Source of the DNA: Veillonella sp. T11011-6
GTDB taxonomy: Bacteria > Bacillota > Negativicutes > Veillonellales > Veillonellaceae
Reading direction: 5' to 3'
Assembly (NCBI RefSeq): GCF_002959755.1
Contig: NZ_PPCW01000003.1
Location: 49,552 to 113,551 of the forward strand
DNA length: 64,000 nucleotides
Position numbers and translations under genes: made by a program. The notes below the pieces were generated by a model. That model was not told where the DNA came from, searched no databases, and worked only from the letters and a program-made list of their open reading frames with translations. Positions 51,099 to 59,409 of the stretch are shown here, one piece after another. The first letter of the stretch is position 1. The number at the start of each line of letters is the position of its first letter.

Positions 51099-51882
51099 AA
51101 TTAAAGACGCTTTCACAAAGGGCAAGGCATTCATCCCGTTTATCAGCGCTGGTGATCATGGCATCGAGAATACAGAACGTTATATTCGCGTCATGGTGAA
51201 AGCTGGCGCCGACATGGTAGAAATTGGTATTCCCTTCTCTGATCCAACAGCGGAAGGTCCAGTTATCCAAGAAGCGAGCACACGCGCATTATCTACAGGC
51301 GTAAAAATTCACGATATCTTTGATATGGTGCGTCGTTTGCGCACAGGTGAAGATGCAGTGACTATCCCACTCGTGTTCATGACCTACTTGAACCCAATCT
51401 ATGTATTCGGTCGTGAAAAATTCTTTACCCTCTGCGAAGAGGTTGGTATCTCTGGTGTTATCGTGCCAGATATGCCGTTTGAAGAAAAAGGTGAACTCGC
51501 TAGCGTTGCTAATAAACATGGTGTTGAAGTGGTATCCTTGATTGCTCCTACATCTGAAAACCGCATTGAAATGATCGCAAAAGACGCAGAAGGCTTTGTA
51601 TACTGCGTATCTTCCCTCGGGGTTACAGGCATGCGTAGCGAAATCAAAACGGATATTAAATCCATCGTTGAAACCATTCGCAAATATACAGATATTCCTG
51701 TAGCCGTTGGCTTCGGTATTTCTAAGCCAGAACAAGCGGAAGCAATGGCGCGCGTATCTGACGGTGCTATCGTGGGCTCTGCTATCGTTAAAATCGTTGC
51801 AGAACACGGTGAACATGCTGACCAAGCGTTATTTGACTACGTACAATCTATGAAACAAGCTGTGCTAAAAGCTGACGCATAA
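51091..51882 (+). CDS. trpA: Tryptophan synthase alpha subunit
   Basis: Splits indole-3-glycerol phosphate to indole, which is channelled to TrpB. 263 residues, TIM barrel. Seen: the catalytic Glu44 in [10 protein letters not shown] and the substrate loops [18 protein letters not shown] and GFGISKPEQ. In the model Salmonella enzyme the second catalytic acid is Asp60 (DPLADGP); the aligned residue here is Glu55 (DPTAEGP), a conservative change at a catalytic position. GAGGGGTGG precedes the ATG inside trpB. Last gene of the operon; a strong terminator follows. Confidence 0.96.
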   Translation: MSKIKDAFTKGKAFIPFISAGDHGIENTERYIRVMVKAGADMVEIGIPFSDPTAEGPVIQEASTRALSTGVKIHDIFDMVRRLRTGEDAVTIPLVFMTYLNPIYVFGREKFFTLCEEVGISGVIVPDMPFEEKGELASVANKHGVEVVSLIAPTSENRIEMIAKDAEGFVYCVSSLGVTGMRSEIKTDIKSIVETIRKYTDIPVAVGFGISKPEQAEAMARVSDGAIVGSAIVKIVAEHGEHADQALFDYVQSMKQAVLKADA

Positions 51883-51924
51883 TAACAGCTACCGCATAAT
51901 AAAATAGATAATACAATACATACT

Positions 51925-51962
51925 AAAAAGGACGTTATACATGTGTATAACGTCCTTTTTAG
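51925..51962 (+). terminator. Terminator of the trp operon
   Basis: A perfect 16-bp stem (51925-51940 with 51945-51960) whose 3' arm ends in five T residues. Confidence 0.93.
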
Positions 51963-52020
51963 GTTAGTTAGTTTAGTTATGTGTTATATGACTGGATAAC
52001 CAGTTATGAAAGGGGAATGA

Positions 52021-52311
52021 TTAGCCATTTGTAGATTCGGAACGTTGATGTTGTTCACTGCGTTTAGCAGTGGCATTTTTATCATGTTTTTCACGTTCAG
52101 AAATTTTGTGTTTTCTATGTTTCTTTTGATCTGGTTTGAACCATGGATGAGCACTGCTGTCTACTGTACCATCATCGTTTTTTTCCATGCGATGGTTTTC
52201 ACCAATTTTGAAGTGGTAATCTTTAGCTTGAGCCACATTAGCACCAATGCCTACTGTTAAGAATGCTGCCAAGCTGGCCATAGCTACTATTTTAGTCAAT
52301 TTAGCGTTCAT
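52021..52311 (-). CDS. Small secreted basic protein of unknown function
   Basis: 96 residues with a signal peptide (KLTKIVAMASLAAFLTVGIG, cleavage near AQA at about residue 29). The mature part is short, highly charged and rich in His/Lys/Glu (PDQKKHRKHKISEREKHDK), without cysteines, and looks disordered. AGGAGATATACTT precedes the ATG on the minus strand. A His-rich periplasmic peptide could bind metals, but that is speculation. It stands alone, convergent with trpA. Confidence 0.7.
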   Translation of the reverse strand: MNAKLTKIVAMASLAAFLTVGIGANVAQAKDYHFKIGENHRMEKNDDGTVDSSAHPWFKPDQKKHRKHKISEREKHDKNATAKRSEQHQRSESTNG

Positions 52312-52476
52312 AAGTATATCTCCTACACAAACTTAATTGCACGAATTTTAGTTGTAAAAAATATATTATTAGTATAGAGAAAATTAATGAATAAAAAATG
52401 AAAGTTGTGGTTTGGAAAAGCATAGTATAATAGTAATATCTAAGTTTGTATCATATCTAAATATAGTAGGAGTTTT

Positions 52477-53400
52477 ATGAAACAGAGAGTATATGAAATC
52501 CTCTATCGCGAGCTAGTAGAAAACTATGCAAATGGTAAAGGACGAACAACTACAGCGGACTTTTGGCTTACCATAAGCGCTATGACCTTTATATACAGTC
52601 TAGTTACATTCATAACAGGTCTTGCGACCTTCATACCTTATGGGTTTTTATATGCCATATCCTTAGGGGGCGGCGTATTGACGGCATTGACGGTATTGTT
52701 TACATTGCCGACCATTATGCTCGTTGCAAGACGGTTACGAGATTCCAATAATGATCCAACATTGATGATTCTTATTTTTGTTCCTTTTATTGGATGGTTG
52801 GTTTTGCTCTACCTATTATGTAAACGGTCGGCTTCAACACAAGAAGTAAATGTAACTAATGAACAGATATCTGTAGAATCTAGCATAAGCAAAAATCGGT
52901 CTGTTTCGGGTGTCTTCATCGTGGCTATCCTTGTTTTAGGTTGGATTGCTAGCAGTGTAGGGACCTCTATGATGGGGCATAATTATATGGTAGAAGAAAC
53001 AGCCTTTGGTAATTTAGGGCAGGGGGCTTTTACCAAAAAAGCAAACCGTTTACTAAATAGTGATTCTGCTACAACAGAAGGCTATCTAGTTGTAAAAGAG
53101 TATTACCAAGCGCTGGTTAACGGAGACTATCACAGTGCCTATCGTGAGTTGAGCAGTCGTGAAATGGAACGGTATGGTACCTTTGATCTCTGGCAGCAAG
53201 CTAAGGCGAAGGAACAACGTTCTGCTGTAGAATCTATACGATTGGATTATGTGTCTCAAGATGTTGATGATGATGTAACGGTGGATTATATCGGATATAG
53301 AGTGGACTTTGTAGATAAAAAACCATCTATGTTAGTACGTTTATATAACGTGGGTAACGGCTGGAAAATCGTTGGTTTTGAAGAGTTTGAGGAGGACTAG
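52477..53400 (+). CDS. DUF805-type membrane protein with a C-terminal extracytoplasmic domain
   Basis: 307 residues. Residues about 1-120 hold the DUF805 pattern: TTTADFWLTISAM at the first helix and TLPTIMLVARRLRDSNND, PFIGWLVLLYLL, in place of the usual RRLHDxGRSGW. A further membrane segment near 140-160 is followed by a 140-residue soluble domain (YLVVKEYYQALVNGDYHSAYRELSSREM, then a beta-rich end) resembling NTF2-like DUF4878/DUF4019 domains. First of four DUF805 genes; the next starts 1 bp after its stop. Confidence 0.7.
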   Translation: MKQRVYEILYRELVENYANGKGRTTTADFWLTISAMTFIYSLVTFITGLATFIPYGFLYAISLGGGVLTALTVLFTLPTIMLVARRLRDSNNDPTLMILIFVPFIGWLVLLYLLCKRSASTQEVNVTNEQISVESSISKNRSVSGVFIVAILVLGWIASSVGTSMMGHNYMVEETAFGNLGQGAFTKKANRLLNSDSATTEGYLVVKEYYQALVNGDYHSAYRELSSREMERYGTFDLWQQAKAKEQRSAVESIRLDYVSQDVDDDVTVDYIGYRVDFVDKKPSMLVRLYNVGNGWKIVGFEEFEED

Positions 53401-53401
53401 T

Positions 53402-53971
53402 ATGGCATCTGTAAATGTATACGATTTAAACTATACCGATGCCTTCGTGCTAGGCATCAAAAACTACGCTAATTTTAAAGGTCGTGCGAGCCGTAGTGAA
53501 TACTGGCGGTTCATGGCTGGAATGATGATGGTTCAAGGAGTGCTAGGGGTTGTAGCGATCCTCTGTAAAGGTGTGGGTCTCTATAATTTTGAGTCTATAA
53601 TTGACACGATTACTCTATTAGTAACTCTGTTTTTCGTGATTCCTAATATTGCCATCACAACGCGACGTATGCATGATATTGGGCGCAGTGGCTGGACCCA
53701 GATAATTTCCTTTATTCCAATTATTGGGTTATTTATATTCTTAACCTATGAATTGAAACGTGGCGATGAAGGGGAGAATGGTTACGGTGAAAGAACTGCC
53801 TATATTCCTATTACTACTAGTATAAGTCAATCCACGGGTCTCGAAGAAACTCCATCTCGAAAACAAGACTGGATTATGGGTATTACCATCTTTGTTCTTC
53901 AATCCATCGTCTTTGGTGATACTATCGGTGATATATTATGGTATGGCATTAATGCCAATGGCTATATATAG
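53402..53971 (+). CDS. DUF805 membrane protein, copy 2
   Basis: 189 residues. Seen: the signature FKGRASRSEYWRFMAGMM leading into helix 1, IAITTRRMHDIGRSGWTQII, then IPIIGLFIFLTYELKRGDEGENGYGE, which is the full DUF805 pattern, plus an added C-terminal membrane segment. GGAGGAC sits just before ATG 53402, inside the end of the previous gene. DUF805 proteins are small inner-membrane proteins of unknown function, often present in several copies. Confidence 0.85.
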   Translation: MASVNVYDLNYTDAFVLGIKNYANFKGRASRSEYWRFMAGMMMVQGVLGVVAILCKGVGLYNFESIIDTITLLVTLFFVIPNIAITTRRMHDIGRSGWTQIISFIPIIGLFIFLTYELKRGDEGENGYGERTAYIPITTSISQSTGLEETPSRKQDWIMGITIFVLQSIVFGDTIGDILWYGINANGYI

Positions 53972-54188
53972 TAATAACCTGTATCAAATAGCATACTTAT
54001 TATTTTATTTTATAAAAGTTTAACAACTCCTTTATAGACAATATAACACTTTGTAGTAAAATGAAATCAAGATGAATTCAAAAATATAGATATGATTACT
54101 TCAAAACATATCTAAGTTACTATATGTGTTAAAGCAACAGGACTTTATGAGCTTCACTGTTTCCTGCTGTGGATGGAAGGAGTTTATT

Positions 54189-54824
54189 ATGAGACCTTGT
54201 CCATATTGTGGACATGAGGTGTTAAAAAGTGAACGATACTGTCCAAACTGTGGACGTATCCGCAAAGCACCTATTTCGTTAGATAAGTATAGTCTAGGCA
54301 TGATTGAAAACTTTAAACAATGCTTTGTTTATAAATACGCTGACTTTGAAGGCCGTGCTAGCCGTAGCGAATATTGGAATTTCTTTTTGATGTACCAATT
54401 GCTATTTGTAGCCATTCTGTTTACCTGTGCGTTCTTGAGCTATATTAGTCCGCTCTCTAGTGCCGTTGGCGTAGGCTTCGGGCTAGTTATTCTTGTACTT
54501 ATGTCCGTTGTTATGGTCATTCCTGGCGTAGCTGTTGCAGTACGACGCTTGCACGATCAAGGCCGTTCTGGCGGACTTGTGTTTATTGGTGTTGTTCCTG
54601 TCATTGGTACAATTATATTGTTAGTATTAATGGCTCTTCCTGGTGAAAGCCATGACAATCGATTCGGATCACCAACAGGCCGTGTTGTTCTAACAAAACA
54701 AATGGCCCATGAAATTGGCTTAATAGATGCGACACCTACTACAGGCCTTACGGCAGGACTACTATGTGCTATCTTTGTGCTATGGTTCCTAGTAGATCGA
54801 TTGTTAATGACTAGTGCAATGTAG
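54189..54824 (+). CDS. Zinc-ribbon DUF805 membrane protein, copy 3
   Basis: 211 residues. The start adds a zinc ribbon, CPYCGHEVLKSERYCPNCG (residues 4-22, four cysteines), ahead of the DUF805 part: FEGRASRSEYWNFFLM, VAVRRLHDQGRSGG and FGSPTG. A C-terminal membrane segment closes it. AAGGAG decides ATG 54189; an in-frame start at 54126 would put a Cys-containing unrelated stretch in front. Zinc-ribbon plus membrane domain is a common design of envelope-sensing or assembly proteins, but no role is known here. A 217-bp gap separates it from copy 2. Confidence 0.85.
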   Translation: MRPCPYCGHEVLKSERYCPNCGRIRKAPISLDKYSLGMIENFKQCFVYKYADFEGRASRSEYWNFFLMYQLLFVAILFTCAFLSYISPLSSAVGVGFGLVILVLMSVVMVIPGVAVAVRRLHDQGRSGGLVFIGVVPVIGTIILLVLMALPGESHDNRFGSPTGRVVLTKQMAHEIGLIDATPTTGLTAGLLCAIFVLWFLVDRLLMTSAM

Positions 54825-54844
54825 AAATAAAATACATATACAAA

Positions 54845-54878
54845 TAACAGCCTCTTGCATGGTGCAGGAGGCTGTTTT
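54845..54878 (+). terminator. Terminator between DUF805 copies 3 and 4
   Basis: AACAGCCTCTTGCA pairs with TGCAGGAGGCTGTT around TGG, followed by TTG. Confidence 0.8.
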
Positions 54879-54925
54879 GTTGTATAATAAATTAATTTCA
54901 ATTTGTCATTTTATAGGAGAGAATT

Positions 54926-55456
54926 ATGACTGATTTAAACATTAAAAATTTGGCGTATGTTGATAACTTCAAGCACTCTGTAGTTGGTAATTTTGTTAAT
55001 TTTAGTGGTAGAGCAAGCCGCAGTGAATATTGGCGATTTGTAGCGGTTTCAGTTGTCATAGGTTTTGTATTTAGTGTATTAAGATTTATTTTTGGTAATA
55101 CATTCTTGGGATCCCTCTTTAATTTATTATCCTTTGCTTACACTTGTGCTGTATTCTTACCGTATACTGGTATTGCAGTTCGTCGTTTACATGATATAAA
55201 TAAATCTGGATGGTTTTTGCTACTTCCATTTGTTCCAATCATCGGTCTTGTATATGTCATCTATTTATTGGCTAAACCGGGTGATGTAGGCGATAACCAA
55301 TATGGTTCTCCAACAAGCTATGAAACAATTACAGCTGAAGAAGCTGCTCGTACGGGCCTCAAAGAAACACCATCTGAAAGCATGGACCAAAAAGCAATGA
55401 TTGTGTGCCTCTGCCTTTGGGTTCTTAATATTTGGATATCCTTTTTAGCACTATAA
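54926..55456 (+). CDS. DUF805 membrane protein, copy 4
   Basis: 176 residues with the clearest DUF805 pattern: FSGRASRSEYWRFVAVS, GIAVRRLHDINKSGWFLLLPFVPIIG (split across two helices), AKPGDVGDNQYGSP, and a short C-terminal membrane segment. ATAGGAGAG precedes the ATG. All four copies lie on one strand within 3 kb with different additions (NTF2-like domain, zinc ribbon, none), which points to tandem duplication and domain gain. Confidence 0.87.
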   Translation: MTDLNIKNLAYVDNFKHSVVGNFVNFSGRASRSEYWRFVAVSVVIGFVFSVLRFIFGNTFLGSLFNLLSFAYTCAVFLPYTGIAVRRLHDINKSGWFLLLPFVPIIGLVYVIYLLAKPGDVGDNQYGSPTSYETITAEEAARTGLKETPSESMDQKAMIVCLCLWVLNIWISFLAL

Positions 55457-55478
55457 TAGAAAGTTTAGTTATATGAAT

Positions 55479-55518
55479 ATGCCACCTTTATTGGAACATA
55501 ATAAAGGTGGCATTTTTA
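55479..55518 (+). terminator. Terminator after DUF805 copy 4
   Basis: ATGCCACCTTTATT pairs with AATAAAGGTGGCAT (about 55500-55513), followed by TTTT. Confidence 0.88.
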
Positions 55519-55553
55519 TGTGTTACATCTATAAATTTAAACTATCTATACAG

Positions 55554-55583
55554 TTGACAATTCCCCCTAATGAGACCTATAAT
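55554..55583 (+). promoter_or_regulatory. Promoter of ileS
   Basis: Consensus TTGACA (55554-55559), an 18-bp spacer and TATAAT (55578-55583), just before the T-box leader. Confidence 0.8.
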
Positions 55584-55594
55584 TATCTATTATA

Positions 55595-55863
55595 TGAATA
55601 TTGCGTTGAAAAAGACGGCATGTCTCAGACGGATTTAGTAGAGACCAAACTCATGGGCTGAAAGGTTTGGAAATCTAGAGATTTGCGGATCACTTTGGAG
55701 CAAGCAGGAACCCTGCCGGTGAACACCGTTATATGTCTAAGTGGCTTTCACAAAATGAAGCCTAGTTATTTCGTATGCTCGGAATATTCTAGCTTTCACA
55801 GAAGGTCAGTAGGGTGGTACCACGGATATTACGTCCGTCCCTTCGGGGACGGGCGATTTTTTT
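55595..55863 (+). ncRNA. T-box riboswitch, isoleucine-specific, upstream of ileS
   Basis: Seen: stem I with a likely specifier ATC at 55689-55691 (GCGGATCACT), the T-box sequence AGGGTGGTACCACGG at 55811-55825, and a terminator CGTCCGTCCC (55832-55841) with GGGACGGGCG (55846-55855) around TTCG, then seven T residues. Uncharged tRNA-Ile would stabilise the antiterminator and allow ileS expression. The left border is approximate. Confidence 0.92.
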
Positions 55864-55881
55864 ATGTAAAAGGAGCACATC

Positions 55882-58716
55882 ATGGATTACGGTAAGACGT
55901 TACATTTGCCTGAAACAGAATTCCCAATGCGCGGCAATTTGCCTAAGCGCGAACCAGAAATCTTAAAGTTCTGGGAAGACAACAAAATTTATCAAAAACG
56001 TTTGGAATTGCGTAAAGACGCAAAACCTTTCATTTTGCATGATGGCCCTCCATATGCGAACGGTAAATTGCACATCGGTCATGCCCTCAACAAAACGTTG
56101 AAGGACATCATCATGAAATACAAGACTATGACTGGTCACTATACACGTTATATCCCTGGTTGGGATACACATGGTTTGCCAATCGAGCATGCGGTTATTA
56201 AAAACACTGGTCTTAACCGTCATGAAATGGCTCCATTGGACTTGCGCAACAAATGTAAGGAATATGCATTAGAATGCGTAGAAAACCAAAAACAAGACTT
56301 CATTCGCTTTGGTGTATTAGGCGAATGGGAACGTCCTTATTTGACATTGCGCCCTGAGTTCGAAGTAAAACAACTTGGTATCTTCGGCGAAATGGCAAAA
56401 CGCGGCCATATCTACAAAGGTCTTAAAACTGTATACTGGTGTACGCACTGCGAAACTGCATTGGCAGAAGCAGAAATCGAATACGCTGAGAAAAAATCCT
56501 TCTCCATCTACGTAAAATTCCCTTACGTGTCTGAGAAAAAGGTGACATTGCCAGCTGGCGTAGATCCAAAACAAGCATATTCTGTTATTTGGACAACTAC
56601 TCCTTGGACAATGCCTGCCAACGTAGCTATTTCCGTTAATCCTGACCTTGAATATGGCTGGGTAAAAGTAGGCGACGAATACTACTTGATGGCCACTGAA
56701 CTCGTTGATGCAGCTATGAAAGATATCGGCATCGAAGACTACGAAATCGTAAATCGTTTCTCTGGCGCAGACTTAGAATTGGCTGAATTCAAACATCCAT
56801 TCGTAGAACGCACATCCACTGTATTGTGTGGCGATCATGTAACACTTGAAGCAGGTACTGGTTGCGTACATACAGCTCCTGCACACGGTGAAGACGACTT
56901 TAACATCGTTATGCGTTATAACAAGGAAGGTAAAACTGAACTTCCTATAGTATCCCTTGTTAATGAAACTGGTAACTACACTAAACAAGTAGATGACAAC
57001 CGTTATGGCGATACTGAATTCCCATTGGCTGGCGTAGAAATTCACGATGCAGAAGTGCCTGTAATCAAAATCTTGGCGCACAACAATGCATTGCTTCACA
57101 AATCTAGCTTGCGTCACCAATACGCTCACTGCTGGCGTTGTAAAAACCCTGTAATCTACCGTGCCACAGAGCAATGGTTCTCCTCTGTAGATGGTTACCG
57201 TCAACAAGCTCTAGATGCGATCGACAATCAAGTACAATGGATTCCTAAATGGGGCCATGACCGTATCTTCAACATGGTTCGCGACCGTGGTGACTGGGTA
57301 ATTTCCCGTCAACGTATTTGGGGCGTGCCAATTCCTATTTACTATTGTGAAAGCTGCGGCGAGCACATCATCAACGATGATACTATCAAAGCATTACAAG
57401 AAAAAGTAGCTGTAGAAGGCTCCGATGCTTGGTGGGCTCACAGTGCAAAAGAATTATTGCCAGAAGGTTTCAAATGTCCTCATTGCGGTCATGATGAGTT
57501 CAAAAAAGAAACAGACATCATGGACGTATGGTTCGACTCTGGTTCCTCTTGGGCTGGCGTACTTGAAGTTAACGGTTTAGATGTACCATGTGCTATGTAC
57601 CTTGAAGGTTCTGACCAACATCGCGGCTGGTTCAACTCTTCCTTGTTAACTGCAGTAGCAACAACAGGTAAAGCACCATACAACTCCGTATTGACTCACG
57701 GTTTCGTTGTGGACGGCGAAGGTCGCAAAATGTCTAAATCTGTAGGTAATACAGTAGCACCAAGCGACATCATCGACGTATACGGCGCCGACGTTATGCG
57801 TTTGTGGGTATCCTCCGCAGATTACCAAGCAGACGTACGTTTGTCCAAAGACATCGTAAAACAATTATCCGAAGTATACCGTAAGATCCGTAATACATTC
57901 CGCTTCTTATTAGGCAACTTGGATGACTTCAATCCAAACACTGACAAAGTGGCTTACGCAGATATGTCCGAATTCGATAAATGGGCATTGTTGCGCTTAG
58001 AAGAAGTACGTCAAAAGGTTACTGAAGCATATGAAAACTATGAATTCCACATGTTGTATCATGCAATTCATAACTTCTGTACAGTAGACTTGAGCTCCAT
58101 CTACCTTGATGTAATGAAAGATACTATGTATGCTGAAAGCAAAAACAACGTAGCTCGTCGTTCTGCTCAAACAGCTATGTATGAAATCTTGAAAACATTA
58201 GTAGCAATGGTATCTCCAGTACTTTCCTTCACAGCAGAAGAAGTTTGGAAATACATGCCTAAAGAAGAAGGCATGCCTGAATCCGTTATGCTTCAAGATT
58301 GGCCACAAGGTCATCCTGAACACTTCAACCAAGAATTGGCTGATAAATGGAACCAATTATTAGACTTGCGTACATCCGTACAAAAAGCATTGGAATTGGC
58401 TCGTCAAAACAAAACAATCGGTCACCCATTGGATGCATCCGTTACAGTATACGCTGAAGGCGCTGCATTCGACGCATTGAACGCTCTTGGTAAAGACGGC
58501 TTGGCTAAACTCGTTATCGTATCCGAAGCTCACATCGTAAATGGCGCTGCTCCAGCAGAGGCTGTAAAAGACGAAGAAACAGGCGTTGCAACAGTAGTTG
58601 CTCCATCTGAACTTGAAAAATGTGAACGCTGCTGGATCCACCGCGATACAGTAGGCAAAGATAGCGAACACCCTACACTTTGCCATCGCTGTGCAGAGGT
58701 TGTTAAATCTCTATAA
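55882..58716 (+). CDS. ileS: Isoleucyl-tRNA synthetase
   Basis: Class I synthetase of 944 residues, cytosolic. Seen: HIGH at 64-67 in GKLHIGHALNKTLKD, the editing-domain region (TTTPWTMPANVAIS and TGCVHTAPAHGEDDF), KMSKS at 616-620 in GRKMSKSVGN, and a C-terminal zinc-binding finger with Cys 914, 917, 934 and 937 (CERCWIHR and LCHRC). This is the bacterial, mupirocin-sensitive-type architecture rather than the eukaryote-like one. AAAAGGAGC precedes the ATG. It is monocistronic under the T-box, with a terminator after it. Confidence 0.97.
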   Translation: MDYGKTLHLPETEFPMRGNLPKREPEILKFWEDNKIYQKRLELRKDAKPFILHDGPPYANGKLHIGHALNKTLKDIIMKYKTMTGHYTRYIPGWDTHGLPIEHAVIKNTGLNRHEMAPLDLRNKCKEYALECVENQKQDFIRFGVLGEWERPYLTLRPEFEVKQLGIFGEMAKRGHIYKGLKTVYWCTHCETALAEAEIEYAEKKSFSIYVKFPYVSEKKVTLPAGVDPKQAYSVIWTTTPWTMPANVAISVNPDLEYGWVKVGDEYYLMATELVDAAMKDIGIEDYEIVNRFSGADLELAEFKHPFVERTSTVLCGDHVTLEAGTGCVHTAPAHGEDDFNIVMRYNKEGKTELPIVSLVNETGNYTKQVDDNRYGDTEFPLAGVEIHDAEVPVIKILAHNNALLHKSSLRHQYAHCWRCKNPVIYRATEQWFSSVDGYRQQALDAIDNQVQWIPKWGHDRIFNMVRDRGDWVISRQRIWGVPIPIYYCESCGEHIINDDTIKALQEKVAVEGSDAWWAHSAKELLPEGFKCPHCGHDEFKKETDIMDVWFDSGSSWAGVLEVNGLDVPCAMYLEGSDQHRGWFNSSLLTAVATTGKAPYNSVLTHGFVVDGEGRKMSKSVGNTVAPSDIIDVYGADVMRLWVSSADYQADVRLSKDIVKQLSEVYRKIRNTFRFLLGNLDDFNPNTDKVAYADMSEFDKWALLRLEEVRQKVTEAYENYEFHMLYHAIHNFCTVDLSSIYLDVMKDTMYAESKNNVARRSAQTAMYEILKTLVAMVSPVLSFTAEEVWKYMPKEEGMPESVMLQDWPQGHPEHFNQELADKWNQLLDLRTSVQKALELARQNKTIGHPLDASVTVYAEGAAFDALNALGKDGLAKLVIVSEAHIVNGAAPAEAVKDEETGVATVVAPSELEKCERCWIHRDTVGKDSEHPTLCHRCAEVVKSL

Positions 58717-58728
58717 TCTGTAAATAAG

Positions 58729-58788
58729 AAACCCTTCTCTAACACGTTAGTTAATTTCAGACTAAGGTGGAATAGAGAAGGGTTTTTA
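58729..58788 (+). terminator. Terminator of ileS
   Basis: AAACCCTTCTCT (58729-58740) pairs with AGAGAAGGGTTT (about 58773-58784) around a 32-nt loop, followed by TTT. Confidence 0.8.
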
Positions 58789-59082
58789 TTTTGTTTTGAT
58801 AGGTTTGCTTTGACTGGTTGGTATTATTGTAATTATATTATGATTCGAAGTAGGTACAATAATTACATTGTTTTATAAACTATTAAAATTTTATAGAAAA
58901 TTATGAATTCATTGCATGCTATCTTTCTCATAAAACTATCTATAGTAATTACTACCTTCTTATTTTCCTCATGAAAAATTAATGTGTAAAAATTTACTCA
59001 TTTCATATTAAACTTAATATCCTAGTTTAAGATGTTTATAGTTAGTTTAGTTATTGTGCTTATATGAGAAGGAGGAAGAGCA
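58789..59082. other. AT-rich gene-free stretch before the 25-residue peptide gene
   Basis: No coding frame is evident. It holds an inverted pair TGTAATTAT (about 58828) and ATAATTACA (about 58859) that could be an operator, and it must contain the promoter for the peptide gene, though no consensus -35/-10 pair stands out. Confidence 0.4.
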
Positions 59083-59160
59083 ATGGTAGCAACTATCGTT
59101 AAAGCAATTTTGGCTGCACTTACTGGTTTAGCAAACGCAATCTTGCCTTTATTCAAATAA
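59083..59160 (+). CDS. 25-residue amphipathic hydrophobic peptide
   Basis: A frame too short for usual gene calling, but with a near-perfect GAAGGAGGAAG ribosome site 5-6 bp before the ATG and its own terminator 17 bp after the stop. The peptide begins MVATIVKAILAALTG and ends LPLFK. Its polar residues (T4, K7, T14, N18, K25) fall at 3-4 spacing on one helix face and everything else is Ala/Leu/Ile/Val, so a membrane-active amphipathic helix is likely. No signal peptide, no cysteines, no immunity gene next to it. It could be a phenol-soluble-modulin-like or leaderless bacteriocin-like peptide, a type I toxin or a small membrane regulator. Confidence 0.65.
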   Translation: MVATIVKAILAALTGLANAILPLFK

Positions 59161-59176
59161 CAATTTCATTCCCCAG

Positions 59177-59212
59177 AAAAAAGACCACCCAGCTTGCGGG
59201 TGGTCTTTTTCT
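59177..59212 (+). terminator. Terminator of the peptide gene
   Basis: AAAAGACCACCC pairs with GGGTGGTCTTTT around AGCTTGC, followed by T residues. Confidence 0.92.
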
Positions 59213-59409
59213 TATGCTTGAAAATAGAAATCAATTTGTAACATAATGATTTAGAGAATCTTTAAGTGTCGTTTAACTATAAGGCGTTATATTGACTATA
59301 GAAACAAGCATACCTATAATGAAGATGAATTAACCATGAAATGAACGTGAAGAACGGGCAGTATAGTGTGGTTTTATTTCTTATGCAAAACGAGGGGAGC
59401 GTATAAGTC

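Noticed and set aside
51289-51825. A 178-codon minus-strand frame opposite trpA
   Set aside because: Mirror of trpA coding sequence; its His/Cys/Phe-rich translation is typical of an antisense shadow.
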